Shown piece after piece: positions 44,133-53,668 of a DNA stretch of 64,000 nucleotides; within the stretch, counting starts at the first letter, position 1, and each line of letters opens with the position of its first letter. Location: positions 124,001-188,000 of the forward strand of contig NZ_SAIS01000007.1 of the NCBI RefSeq assembly GCF_004360155.1. The letters are read 5' to 3'. The notes under the pieces are model-generated. The model did no database searches, had not been told where the DNA came from, and was given only the letters and a program-made list of their open reading frames with translations. Origin of the DNA: Paraglaciecola marina. GTDB taxonomy: Bacteria; Pseudomonadota; Gammaproteobacteria; Enterobacterales; Alteromonadaceae. A program made the position numbers and the translations under genes.

Positions 44133-45803
44133 ATGAAAAAAGCAATAATCGCCACAGTTTTCCCCCTATGTGGCTTGTATATGTCAGTTGCTTACAGCGC
44201 ACAATATGAATTGGTTGAATTACCTGTCGCCGATCTCGGTGTTAACTCGTTTCCCGCGGCTATTAATGACGCTGGGGAAGCCGCAGTAAATCTAGATACA
44301 CAATATAGTCCAGTAATCGATACCACTTTAATAGATTTTGAGTCTGCGGCCATAATTTTAGGGTTGGAAAACTTAGATGGTGTCCGAGGTGGGGACTTTA
44401 GCGATGACGACTATACTTTTCTTTATACGTACATAACTGCTAATGCTGAGAGTCAAACATTTCAACAAATTGCTAGCTTAAATAGTTACATTGCAACTGA
44501 AAACGGCAGTGAGCTGCTTAGAGGTTTTGACACTATTGATCCAAACACAGATGACTACAGAAATAGCGTAAAAACTCAAGTTCGTTCAATTAATGATTTT
44601 GGCTATACAGTGGGTAGTAGTCACGATGGCTTTTATACTGAAGACTACGTTAATGAAGACGTTGATGATATCACCTATGTAGTCAATGATTTTTATATAA
44701 GAGGCTTTGCACAAGTTGATGATCAAACCACAGAATTACCTCCCCCAGATACAACCGCTGGTGGAATAAGTGAAGCTTACGATATCAACAACAGCAACCA
44801 AGTGGTTGGATATGGCACCACTGTGTTCATCGATGATACCTATTCAACAGCAGAAGAAGATTGCTCAGATTCAACTGCCCGGGGTGATATTCCAGAGGTG
44901 TCATGCCTGAGGGCATTAAGTATTAGCTTAAGTAGTGGGGTGAGTTCTGCAGCTCAGCAAAGAGGCATTATTTGGCAATTAGATGAAGACGGTGACTTAA
45001 CAGATACCTACACCTTAGGAATGTTAATTGATGAGCCTGAAGATTCTAGTACCTCTGTATATACCAGTTCTGCCGTAGCCATTAATGATTATGGTATAGC
45101 AGTGGGAGAGTCTCCTGATTATTATCAAGATACAACATCATTAACCCTAGCTGCAGCTATTTATGATGGGGATGAAGTAACAACGATTAATTATGATGAA
45201 GATGTTTACACTAGTACCGCTTACGATATTAATAATGACAACCTAGTGGTAGGTAACATCACTAAAGACGTTAACGGTACAACCCGTACTAAGTTTTTTG
45301 TCCATGATCTCGATAACGATATTACAATTTACCCAGACGATTTTTTTGAAGGCTCTTCGAGTATTGCCACATCTATAAATGACGATGGGTTTGTTGTTGG
45401 TTATGGTGAGTCTGAAGCTACATTAACGACCCGAAGAACAGAAGGCTTCATCTATGATTACAAAAATGATATTTTTCAAGGGCTTAATTCACTTTTAGAG
45501 TGCAATTCAGATTACGATATTGTCCAAGCTAATGGTATAAACGAAGATAATGAAATTGTCGCTACTGCATTAGTTTTAAAACCTGAAACTAATATTCAAG
45601 GTGAAATCATATTAGATGAATATGGTGCACAAACTCTGGTGGATACGGTTGTCGCAGTAAAACTAGTGCCTATTTCTGGGGGCTCTATTGATAACTGTGA
45701 TGCATACGAAGAAGAGACGGTTCGCCAAGGCGCTAGTTTTCCTCTTTATCTTTCTGGACTGTTGCTTGGTTTAGTCTTCTTTAGGCGTAAATATATTTGC
45801 TAA
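44133..45803 (+). CDS. DUF3466 family exported protein
   Basis: The 556-residue protein has a signal peptide (about residues 1-23, cut after YSA-QY) and repeated segments of the type A-x-D-I-N-N-x-N-x-V-V-G (YDINNSNQVVGYG, AINDYGIAVGES, YDINNDNLVVGN, SINDDGFVVGYG), which form the HAF-like repeats of DUF3466. It is Asp/Thr-rich and lacks cysteines apart from a few pairs. The C-terminus, LYLSGLLLGLVFFRRKY, is a short membrane anchor with an Arg/Lys tail as in sorted exported proteins, but without an evident GlyGly tag. Function is unknown. Confidence 0.75.
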   Translation: MKKAIIATVFPLCGLYMSVAYSAQYELVELPVADLGVNSFPAAINDAGEAAVNLDTQYSPVIDTTLIDFESAAIILGLENLDGVRGGDFSDDDYTFLYTYITANAESQTFQQIASLNSYIATENGSELLRGFDTIDPNTDDYRNSVKTQVRSINDFGYTVGSSHDGFYTEDYVNEDVDDITYVVNDFYIRGFAQVDDQTTELPPPDTTAGGISEAYDINNSNQVVGYGTTVFIDDTYSTAEEDCSDSTARGDIPEVSCLRALSISLSSGVSSAAQQRGIIWQLDEDGDLTDTYTLGMLIDEPEDSSTSVYTSSAVAINDYGIAVGESPDYYQDTTSLTLAAAIYDGDEVTTINYDEDVYTSTAYDINNDNLVVGNITKDVNGTTRTKFFVHDLDNDITIYPDDFFEGSSSIATSINDDGFVVGYGESEATLTTRRTEGFIYDYKNDIFQGLNSLLECNSDYDIVQANGINEDNEIVATALVLKPETNIQGEIILDEYGAQTLVDTVVAVKLVPISGGSIDNCDAYEEETVRQGASFPLYLSGLLLGLVFFRRKYIC

Positions 45804-45881
45804 GTATTTGCCTATAGAAGAGTATTATTTTTAATTCTCAATAAACACTGCGTCAGCAGGACTTATGAAGGTTTTTAAATA

Positions 45882-46676
45882 GTGCACCCACTTATTACTC
45901 AGGCCCATATCGATACGTTTCAACAAGATGGTGTGGTTTTAATTAAAGGACTCTTTAGAGCTGAGTTGGATCTTATTCGCTCAGGCATTGAATTGAATAT
46001 GCAGACGCCAGGCCCCTATGCTGCAGAAAATCTTAGTAAAGGGGATACTGGTCGTTTTTTTGATGATTACTGTAATTGGTCTCGCATACCACAATTTGAA
46101 AGTGTAATTCGATACTCTGCCGCAGCTGAAGTCGCTGCTGATTTGATGAAATCGCAGCAAGTTCAGATTTTCCACGACCATGTATTAGTCAAAGAGCCTG
46201 GCACCACTAAAGCTACACCTTGGCATCAAGATGGTCCTTACTATTTTGTTGATGGCTGCCAAAATGTAAGTTTTTGGTCTCCGATGGATCCTGCTAAAAG
46301 TAATAGCTTGCGATGTGTTGCTGGTAGCCACCTTTGGGATAAGCAGGTTTTACCTACTAGATGGCTTACTGATACTAGTTTTTATCCTGATGATAAAAAT
46401 TATATGCCAGTTCCTGATCCTGATAGGCAGAATATGGATATTAAAGAATGGGAGATGGAGCCTGGTGACGCTGTAGCATTTAACTACGGTATATTGCATG
46501 GAGCTCGAGGTAATAGCACCGAACATCGCCGACGTGCTTTTTCTCTAAGGTTTGTGGGTGATGATGCTAGATATATTGAACGCCCTGGTCCCACTTCGCC
46601 TCCATTTCCAGAGCATAATATGTTAACTGGTCAATGCCTTCGAGAAGATTGGTTCCCCATAGTTTTTCAACGTTAA
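45882..46676 (+). CDS. phytanoyl-CoA dioxygenase (PhyH) family protein
   Basis: The 264-residue enzyme has the iron site H115-Q-D117 (TPWHQDGPYYF) and H206 (ILHGARGN) of PhyH-type 2-oxoglutarate/Fe(II) dioxygenases, with an Arg in HRRRAFSLRF for the 2-oxoglutarate carboxylate. The start is GTG 45882. The wording (NVSFWSPMDPA, NSLRCVAGSH) is close to bacterial PhyH proteins hydroxylating small molecules such as ectoine-like or phosphonate compounds. The substrate is not evident from the neighbours. Confidence 0.83.
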   Translation: MHPLITQAHIDTFQQDGVVLIKGLFRAELDLIRSGIELNMQTPGPYAAENLSKGDTGRFFDDYCNWSRIPQFESVIRYSAAAEVAADLMKSQQVQIFHDHVLVKEPGTTKATPWHQDGPYYFVDGCQNVSFWSPMDPAKSNSLRCVAGSHLWDKQVLPTRWLTDTSFYPDDKNYMPVPDPDRQNMDIKEWEMEPGDAVAFNYGILHGARGNSTEHRRRAFSLRFVGDDARYIERPGPTSPPFPEHNMLTGQCLREDWFPIVFQR

Positions 46677-46882
46677 ATTCTTCTAAGAATCCACTGTTTG
46701 CATAGGTCAAATTTATTGCACACATATGGAAAGATATAGAATATAATTTCTATCAATAATACCTATATGACCAAATTATGAAAAAGGTATTAAAAATCAG
46801 GTAAACTACCGCGACATTTGTCCCTGCTAATTATGATGTTATTAGCATTTTGTAGCTAGAGAGAAGAGAGAGAGTAAGACGC

Positions 46883-49696
46883 ATGAGCCTATATTTAGAA
46901 TACGTTGAAGAGATAGAAAGCCGTAAAAAAGACCTAGGGCTAGCGCCTAAACCCATTGATAGTGCTGATTTGTTAGCTGAAATTATTGAACAAATTAAAG
47001 ATACTTCAAATGCATATAGAGAAGATTCTCTCAACTTTTTCATTTATAACACCTTGCCAGGCACGACTAGTGCTGCCGGTGAAAAAGCTAAATTTTTAAA
47101 AGAAATTATCTTAGGTGAAGAAACGGTAGCAGAGATTTCTGCAGAGTTTGCCTTTGAATTGTTGTCTCATATGAAAGGTGGTCCATCTGTTGAGGTGCTT
47201 CTTGATTTAGCCCTTAGTGATGATGCCGCAGTTGCAGTTCCTGCAGCTGAAGTATTAAAAACACAAGTATTCTTATATGAAGCTGATACAGACCGCTTAG
47301 AAGCTGCCTTTAAAGACGGCAACGCAATAGCTAAAGAAATTTTAGAAAGCTACGCAAATGCAGAGTTCTTTACCAAGCTACCTGATATTGAAGAGAAAAT
47401 CGAAGTTGTCACCTATATTGCAGGCGAAGGTGATATCTCAACTGACTTACTTTCTCCAGGTCATCAAGCCCACTCTCGTGCAGACCGTGAGTTACACGGC
47501 CAATGTATGATCACGCCTGAAGCACAGCAAGAAATCGTTGAGCTTCAAAAGAAACATCCAACTGCCAAAGTTATGCTTATCGCTGAAAAAGGTACTATGG
47601 GGGTGGGTTCTTCTCGTATGTCGGGTGTAAATAACGTAGCACTTTGGGCAGGTAAACAAGCAAGCCCTTATGTTCCATTTATTAACATTGCGCCAGTTGT
47701 TGCTGGTACTAATGGTATTGCACCTATCTTCCTAACCACAGTAGATGTAACGGGTGGTATTGGTCTTGACCTTAAAAACTGGGTTAAGAAAGTCGACGCA
47801 GACGGCAATGTTGTCACTGACGAAAACGGTGACTCTGTATTAGAAGAAGCTTACTCAGTAGAAACTGGCACTGTATTAACTATCGATAGTAAAGCTAAGA
47901 AGTTATATAACGGTGACAAAGAGTTAGTTGACGTGTCATCGGCCTTTACTGCTCAAAAAGTTGAGTTTATGAAAGCTGGTGGTTCATATGCTGTGACCTT
48001 TGGTAAAAAGTTACAAACTTTCGCTGCAGAAACCTTAGGTGTAAAACCAGCAAGTGTTTATGCTGCGTCTAAAGAAATTTCACATGCAGGACAAGGTTTA
48101 ACTGCAGTTGAAAAAATCTTTAATCGTAATGCTGTAGGGGTTGCTTCAGAAACACCTCTTCATGCGGGTTCTAACGTTCGCGTTAAGGTGAACATTGTTG
48201 GTTCACAAGATACAACTGGGCCTATGACTTGCCAAGAATTAGAAGCTATGGCTGCTTCTATTATTTCTCCAAGTGTTGATGGTGCCTATCAATCAGGTTG
48301 TCACACAGCGTCTGTTTGGGACAATAAAGCGCAAGCGAACATTCCTAAGCTTATGGCTTTCATGAATAAGTTTGGTCTAATCACAGCTCGTGATCCTAAA
48401 GGCGTTTATCACGCTATGACTGACGTTATTCATAAAGTATTGAATGACATTACTGTTGATGACCGTGCAATTATCATCGGCGGTGACTCACATACCCGTA
48501 TGTCTAAAGGTGTAGCCTTTGGTGCTGACTCAGGAACGGTTGCCATTGCATTAGCTACTGGGGAATCGGCAATGCCAATTCCAGAATCAGTTAAAGTAAC
48601 CTTTAAAGGTAATATGCAAGGCCACATGGATTTTCGTGACGTAGTTCACGCCACTCAAGCACAAATGCTGAAGCAGTTTGGTGGTGAGAACGTATTCCAA
48701 GGTCGCATTATTGAAGTTCATATCGGTACCCTAATGGCTGACCAAGCGTTTACGTTTACAGATTGGTCTGCAGAAATGAAAGCAAAAGCTTCTATATGTA
48801 TTTCTAACAACGAGACGTTAATTAAGTCAATCGAACTTGCTAAGAGTCGTATCCAAATTATGATAAACAAGGGTATGGACAACGAAGCTGGTATGTTGGC
48901 CGGACTTATCGACTTAGCTGATGCACGTATCGCAGGTATTCAGTCTGGTGAACAACCGGCTCTTGCACCAGATGATAACGCTAAGTACTACGCTGAAGTG
49001 TTGATTGATCTTGATTCAATCTCAGAGCCTATGATTGCTGATCCAGATGTAAATAACGAAGATGTATCTAAGCGTTATACCCATGATGTTATTCGCCCAG
49101 TGTCTTACTACGATGGTAAAGGGGTTGATTTAGGGTTTGTTGGTTCATGTATGGTGCACAAAGGTGACATGCAAATTATCGCGCAAATGTTACGTAACAT
49201 TGAGAAGCAAAACGGTAAGGTAGAATTCAAAGCGCCATTAGTTGTTGCTCCACCTACTTATAACATTGTTGACGAGCTTAAAGCTGAAGGGGATTGGGAA
49301 GTACTAGAGAAGTACTCTGGTTTCGTATTTGACGATGCTAATCCAAAAGCTGCTGCCCGTACTAAGTACGACAACATTTTATATCTAGAACGTCCTGGAT
49401 GTAACTTATGTATGGGTAACCAAGAAAAAGCAGAACCTGGTGATACAGTTATTGCGACTTCAACCCGTTTATTCCAAGGCCGTGTTGTAGCAGATACTGC
49501 GGAGAAGAAAGGTGAGTCTTTGCTAGGTTCAACGCCACTAGTGGTTCTTTCAACTGTATTGGGTCGTTTCCCAACTATGGATGAATACAAAGCTGCGGTT
49601 GAAGGCATTGACCTTACTCGTTTCGCACCACCTACAGAGTCGATGACGACTAAGTATGATTCAGAACAAGCTGTTCCTGTAAAAGTGGTTGGCTAA
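46883..49696 (+). CDS. acnB: bifunctional aconitate hydratase 2 / 2-methylisocitrate dehydratase
   Basis: AcnB interconverts citrate and isocitrate in the TCA cycle and acts on 2-methylisocitrate. The protein has the HEAT-like N-terminal domain (from MSLYLEYVEEIESRKKDL), then the swivel and catalytic domains. The 4Fe-4S cluster cysteines lie in GSCMVHKGDM and in ERPGCNLCMGNQEKAEPGD. HGQCMITPEA and IIGGDSHTRMSKG are further family blocks. At 937 residues it is longer than E. coli AcnB (865), mainly through longer linkers. A monocistronic gene with a perfect terminator. Confidence 0.95.
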   Translation: MSLYLEYVEEIESRKKDLGLAPKPIDSADLLAEIIEQIKDTSNAYREDSLNFFIYNTLPGTTSAAGEKAKFLKEIILGEETVAEISAEFAFELLSHMKGGPSVEVLLDLALSDDAAVAVPAAEVLKTQVFLYEADTDRLEAAFKDGNAIAKEILESYANAEFFTKLPDIEEKIEVVTYIAGEGDISTDLLSPGHQAHSRADRELHGQCMITPEAQQEIVELQKKHPTAKVMLIAEKGTMGVGSSRMSGVNNVALWAGKQASPYVPFINIAPVVAGTNGIAPIFLTTVDVTGGIGLDLKNWVKKVDADGNVVTDENGDSVLEEAYSVETGTVLTIDSKAKKLYNGDKELVDVSSAFTAQKVEFMKAGGSYAVTFGKKLQTFAAETLGVKPASVYAASKEISHAGQGLTAVEKIFNRNAVGVASETPLHAGSNVRVKVNIVGSQDTTGPMTCQELEAMAASIISPSVDGAYQSGCHTASVWDNKAQANIPKLMAFMNKFGLITARDPKGVYHAMTDVIHKVLNDITVDDRAIIIGGDSHTRMSKGVAFGADSGTVAIALATGESAMPIPESVKVTFKGNMQGHMDFRDVVHATQAQMLKQFGGENVFQGRIIEVHIGTLMADQAFTFTDWSAEMKAKASICISNNETLIKSIELAKSRIQIMINKGMDNEAGMLAGLIDLADARIAGIQSGEQPALAPDDNAKYYAEVLIDLDSISEPMIADPDVNNEDVSKRYTHDVIRPVSYYDGKGVDLGFVGSCMVHKGDMQIIAQMLRNIEKQNGKVEFKAPLVVAPPTYNIVDELKAEGDWEVLEKYSGFVFDDANPKAAARTKYDNILYLERPGCNLCMGNQEKAEPGDTVIATSTRLFQGRVVADTAEKKGESLLGSTPLVVLSTVLGRFPTMDEYKAAVEGIDLTRFAPPTESMTTKYDSEQAVPVKVVG

Positions 49697-49723
49697 TGTA
49701 GCAATAACGCTATAAAGCTGTTT

Positions 49724-49757
49724 AAAAGGGCTAGTTGTGCAAACAACTAGCCCTTTT
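49724..49757 (+). terminator. strong intrinsic terminator after acnB
   Basis: AAAAGGGCTAGTTGT (49724-49738) and ACAACTAGCCCTTTT (49743-49757) form a perfect 15-bp stem closed by a GCAA tetraloop, with Ts at the end. Confidence 0.92.
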
Positions 49758-49828
49758 TCGTTACTTGTGTTTGAACTTTTTTAGGACTGGTGCCTCTGAC
49801 ACTTGTTGCTCTCTTTTGTGGAATAGTG

Positions 49829-50062
49829 ATGGATACTAAGATGAACAAGATTATTGTGATTATGAGTGTGTTGGCCTTTCAAGCTTGTACGACTAAACAA
49901 GCTCAGCATTTAGTAGGTCATGCTTTAGCTGAGTCTGCTGATACAGAAGTTCGGTATGGGCAGTATCAATGTCGGACTTTACTTGCCCAATGTACCCAAG
50001 GAGATTTTCAAGAATGGGAAACCAGTGATAAAGAGATGGGCTGTTCTTGTAAAAAGTTGTAG
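49829..50062 (+). CDS. small Cys-rich lipoprotein
   Basis: From ATG 49829 this is 77 residues with a short lipoprotein signal (MNKIIVIMSVLAFQAC); ATG 49841 gives the same lipobox. The mature part has four further cysteines (YQCRTLLAQC, MGCSCKKL), which could form two disulfides in the periplasm. No family is recognised. It is 35 bases before the DUF192 gene, which is also exported, so the two may be cotranscribed. Confidence 0.55.
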   Translation: MDTKMNKIIVIMSVLAFQACTTKQAQHLVGHALAESADTEVRYGQYQCRTLLAQCTQGDFQEWETSDKEMGCSCKKL

Positions 50063-50097
50063 GCTACACTGTCATTTTATTATTGGTGTGATTAGTT

Positions 50098-50544
50098 ATG
50101 CGTGTTGTGTTTAATGTGTTTGTTCTGCTTTCCTGTTTTGTTCTTTTCAGTTCTTTTAATCTGCACGCACAAACCATTAGTTTTGGAGAAATCCAAGTAA
50201 AAGTTAATGGGAAAGCATACCAGTTAGAATATGCTGATACCTTTGAAAAGCGAGCTCAAGGTTTGATGAATAGAGAGTCTTTATGCGAAACCTGCGGCAT
50301 GTTGTTTAAGTTTAAACAACCTAAAGTAGCAGGATTTTGGATGAAAGATACCTTAATTCCTTTGGATATTGCATTTGTTAAAGCTGATGGCACTATTACT
50401 GATATTAAGAGTATGAAAGCCCTTGATCTAAATTCTACGAACTCCTCTGATACAGTGCTTTACGCGTGGGAAATGAATAAAGGTTGGTTTGCAAAAAACA
50501 ATATTAAGGTGGGAGACACTGTTGTTATTTGTGCTATCAATTAA
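50098..50544 (+). CDS. DUF192 family exported protein
   Basis: The 148-residue protein has a signal peptide (cut after LHA-QT) and the DUF192 block: V-x-V-N-G-K-A-Y-x-L-E-Y-A-D-T, then AQGLMNRESL, GMLFKFKQPKVAGFWMKDTLIPLDIAFVKADGTI and WEMNKGWFAKNNIKVGD. Two cysteines in CETCGM are an addition in the loop before GMLF. The fold is a small beta barrel of unknown function, often encoded beside cold-shock or exported proteins. Confidence 0.88.
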   Translation: MRVVFNVFVLLSCFVLFSSFNLHAQTISFGEIQVKVNGKAYQLEYADTFEKRAQGLMNRESLCETCGMLFKFKQPKVAGFWMKDTLIPLDIAFVKADGTITDIKSMKALDLNSTNSSDTVLYAWEMNKGWFAKNNIKVGDTVVICAIN

Positions 50545-50612
50545 TTTGTAAATTCTCCAAAACTTGTCTAATCATTATCAGTAAGTGTCAGTTGTTGTAA
50601 AACAAGGTTCAC

Positions 50613-51863
50613 ATGTCGTATTTTCAATTAAATGCCAACAACTTAGTGAGCTTTTTGAGTTCACTATCAGAAATGCAAAATCACTTTTCCAGCTTTCAAC
50701 ATTTGAAAGTAGAGGAGATCACAAATGGCAATATGAACTTTGCTTTTGTAGTGACTAACCAACAAAGCCCTTCAGAGTCCGTATTCTGCAAGCAATCGCC
50801 TCCTTTTATCAAAGTAATGGGAGATGATTGGCCCTTAACCCGCAGTCGCATGACCGCAGAAATTCATGCTCTAGCTTATCAGGCAAAAGTCTCACCTAGC
50901 ACAGCACCAAAGATGTATTACCAATCCGATGATTTATCTGTTGTGATAATGGAAAATTTACATCGCCATAGTGTTTTACGTGACGGGTTAATTAAGGGAG
51001 AGTACTTTCCAAAACTTGCCGAGGATATAGCGAGTTATCTTGCTGCAACTTTGTTCTTTTCGAGTGATTTTGGCCTAGATAGTCAGGCAAAAAAGGCATT
51101 GGTAACTAAAGCTGATAACCCTGATATGTGTATGATCTCAGAGGATTTTATCTTTACCTATCCCTTTGAACATTATGATATGAATGATTACAACCCAGTA
51201 TTACCTCAGGAATGCATAGATGAGATCCAGAAAGATCCCATAGTGCGAGCTCATGTTGCCCAAATGAAATATCTTTTTTCTACTAGTAAGCAAGCTTTGC
51301 TTCACGGTGACTTACACACTGGTTCTATCATGCTTAATCAACAACAAACCTATGTGATTGATGCAGAGTTTGCCTTTGTTGGGCCAATGGGGTTTGATAT
51401 TGGTGCGCTTATAGCAAACTTGTATTTAAGCTATTTCTCCCACGTTTATCGAGAAAGTGTAGAGGCCCAAAAGTATAGTATGTGGTTACTACAGCAAATA
51501 GAGTTGATATGGAAAGGATTCGAAACTAAGTTTAGCGAATACTGGTTTGACTCAGATAAGGCCTCTGATAATGTATTTATGGGGAAAGACCTTACTGGTG
51601 AGTGTCATAGCCGCTACAGGCAGATATTTTTGCAGCAGATATTTCAAGATACCTTGGGCTTTGCGGCATGTAAAATTATTCGTAGAATTTTAGGGATTGC
51701 TAAAGTGGCGGATTTTATGCAATTTGATGACTTAGCTTTTAGGGCTAAGTTGGAAGCCCATGGGCTTCTTTTTGCCAAAAAAATGTTACTGAAACGCAAT
51801 GAGTTTGCTAGCTTTAACGAGCTTAATAAAGTCGTAAGTCAGATAACAAACGACCATATCTGA
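50613..51863 (+). CDS. mtnK: 5-methylthioribose kinase
   Basis: MtnK phosphorylates methylthioribose in the methionine salvage pathway. The 416-residue protein has the family wording: NGNMNFAFVV near residue 38, VFCKQSPPFIKVMGDDWPLTRSR near residue 67, ALLHGDLHTGSIML near residue 228 (catalytic loop) and VIDAEFAFVGPMGFDIGALIANLYL near residue 247 (metal Asp, usually DPEFAF). The next pathway gene, mtnA, is not adjacent on either side, so the gene appears isolated here. It converges closely with the SDR gene, ten bases apart. Confidence 0.9.
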   Translation: MSYFQLNANNLVSFLSSLSEMQNHFSSFQHLKVEEITNGNMNFAFVVTNQQSPSESVFCKQSPPFIKVMGDDWPLTRSRMTAEIHALAYQAKVSPSTAPKMYYQSDDLSVVIMENLHRHSVLRDGLIKGEYFPKLAEDIASYLAATLFFSSDFGLDSQAKKALVTKADNPDMCMISEDFIFTYPFEHYDMNDYNPVLPQECIDEIQKDPIVRAHVAQMKYLFSTSKQALLHGDLHTGSIMLNQQQTYVIDAEFAFVGPMGFDIGALIANLYLSYFSHVYRESVEAQKYSMWLLQQIELIWKGFETKFSEYWFDSDKASDNVFMGKDLTGECHSRYRQIFLQQIFQDTLGFAACKIIRRILGIAKVADFMQFDDLAFRAKLEAHGLLFAKKMLLKRNEFASFNELNKVVSQITNDHI

Positions 51864-51872
51864 AGATTAGAT

Positions 51873-52760
51873 TTACAAGATAACAATTTCATCGTCTTTA
51901 AGGTGCCCAACGATAGGGCTGTGTTCGGCATCTGTAAATGCTTTATCGAGTAAGTGAGATCGATAACCCACACCTTGCCTATAATTGGGGTGAGTAAAGA
52001 TATAAGCTTGCTTTGAGTCAAGTGCTTCTACAACCCGTTTAGCTAACATACTAGCAGGAATTCCTGACTCCACTAATGCAGCAGCTTGACCCATCCCTCC
52101 CTTGGACTGCGCTTTAGTGGCCCCTTGTTGTTTGACGTTTTGGTACTCAGGCTGTAGGTTTCGAAGTGACTCATGGATACGGGTTTTAACAAATGCAGGG
52201 CAGAGTACAGACACCATAATCTTGTCTTTTTTAAGTTCAGCAGCCCAACTTTCTGACATAGAAACCACTGCCGCTTTAGATGCAGCGTAGGCACCTGAGT
52301 AGGCGACACCATTCATACCAGCCATAGAAGCAACATTGATTATCCAACCACCCTGACCATGAGCTTTAATTTTAGAGCCAACGGTTTGGGTGCCATTAAC
52401 AACACCCATCACATTTACGTCTAACACCCATTTCCAAGTGTCGATTTTTGTATCATCTATGGAGCCTGGTAGGCCACCAACCCCCGCATTGTTAATTAGC
52501 ATATGAATATCACCAAACTCGGCTTCTGCAGAATCAAGCAGCTCTAACCATTGCTGATACTGGGTCACATCTAAAGGGCAGGCTAGCGCATTAATACCTT
52601 GAGCTTTTAATTGCTGCTCAGCTTCTGCTAGCTGCGTTGTGTCTATATCACCAATAACAATATTCATACCTAGCTGACCAAACTCTATGGCCAGAGCTAA
52701 CCCAATACCGCCAGCTCCGCCAGAAATTACAGCAGTTTTACCTGTAAATTGATTCGACAT
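51873..52760 (-). CDS. short-chain dehydrogenase/reductase (classical SDR)
   Basis: The 295-residue enzyme has the classical SDR set: GGAGGIGLAL (cofactor loop, TGxxxGxG-like, near residue 14), D-I-D-T after beta 2 suggesting NAD(H) preference, NNAGVGG near residue 89, the catalytic Ser-Tyr-Lys (NVASMAG, YSGAYAASK near residue 155) and CPAFVKT after it. A 40-residue C-terminal extension goes beyond the core. The substrate is unknown. An AGGAAC site precedes ATG 52760. Confidence 0.85.
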   Translation of the reverse strand: MSNQFTGKTAVISGGAGGIGLALAIEFGQLGMNIVIGDIDTTQLAEAEQQLKAQGINALACPLDVTQYQQWLELLDSAEAEFGDIHMLINNAGVGGLPGSIDDTKIDTWKWVLDVNVMGVVNGTQTVGSKIKAHGQGGWIINVASMAGMNGVAYSGAYAASKAAVVSMSESWAAELKKDKIMVSVLCPAFVKTRIHESLRNLQPEYQNVKQQGATKAQSKGGMGQAAALVESGIPASMLAKRVVEALDSKQAYIFTHPNYRQGVGYRSHLLDKAFTDAEHSPIVGHLKDDEIVIL

Positions 52761-52970
52761 ATATTTGTTCCTGTACCTTGAATGGTCGATAATTTGTTAG
52801 CAACAACTGTATGTTGATAGCTTTGCCTAGCAAACTTTATTTGGCTAATTGATATGGCTTCATGGTATGAATGAATAGTTTAAAATGGAGGTACCGAAGG
52901 CCTTAAATTATAGGCGAAGAGCTATTATTTAATGATGGCCTTCAAATTTAAACTTTGAGGTGCAGTGGCA

Positions 52971-53627
52971 TTAATTGATGGTGTGAACGCCGTTTTCTGT
53001 GCCCACTAATACAGTGTCTGCGCCGCGCTTGGCAAACAACCCATTTGTTACCACCCCGACTATGGCGTTGAGCTTTTCTTCGAGCTCTACAGGGTTGAGT
53101 ATGGTTAGATTGAAGACATCTAAAATCACATTGCCGTTATCAGTGATCACACCTTCTCTGTACTGTGGATCTCCCCCTAACTTTACTATTTCACGGGCTA
53201 CATAAGAGCGAGCCATAGGTATGACTTCTATTGGCAGTGGGAATTTCCCTAAAATAGGAACTTGCTTTGTATCGTCTATGATGCAAATAAATTGCTTTGC
53301 CACAGCCGCAACGACTTTTTCTTGGGTGAGTGCAGCTCCACCACCTTTAATCATATGTTTATGCTCAGTGATTTCATCTGCACCGTCTACGTAAACATCA
53401 AGCTTATCAACTGAGTTAAGTTCAAATATTTCAATTCCTAGGGCTTTGAGACGCTTTGTTGAGGCCTCTGAACTAGAAACTGCACCTATGATGTCGTGTT
53501 TAATGTCGGCTAGTCCATCAATAAAGTAATTTACAGTGGAGCCGGTACCAACACCTACTATGGATTCGGGTTGAACATATTTAATAGCAGCTTGAGCCGC
53601 CGCTTGTTTCTTTTGAGCTTGTGTCAT
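52971..53627 (-). CDS. rpiA: ribose-5-phosphate isomerase A
   Basis: RpiA interconverts ribose 5-phosphate and ribulose 5-phosphate in the pentose phosphate pathway. The 218-residue protein shows [15 protein letters not shown] near residue 21 (phosphate binding), [24 protein letters not shown] near residue 76 (catalytic region), [14 protein letters not shown] near residue 89 and [19 protein letters not shown] at the end. Length equals the E. coli enzyme (219). It lies 41 bases after ygfA, in the same direction as nucleoside hydrolase and ribokinase genes upstream. Confidence 0.95.
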   Translation of the reverse strand: MTQAQKKQAAAQAAIKYVQPESIVGVGTGSTVNYFIDGLADIKHDIIGAVSSSEASTKRLKALGIEIFELNSVDKLDVYVDGADEITEHKHMIKGGGAALTQEKVVAAVAKQFICIIDDTKQVPILGKFPLPIEVIPMARSYVAREIVKLGGDPQYREGVITDNGNVILDVFNLTILNPVELEEKLNAIVGVVTNGLFAKRGADTVLVGTENGVHTIN

Positions 53628-53668
53628 GACTTGTTTGGCTTAAAAGCGAATATTAACAATATTCTAAC

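Noticed and set aside
52896-52943. GAAGGCC/GGCCTTC repeat after rpiA
   Set aside because: Seven-base arms are separated by 34 bases and lack a T-run; too weak to call a terminator.
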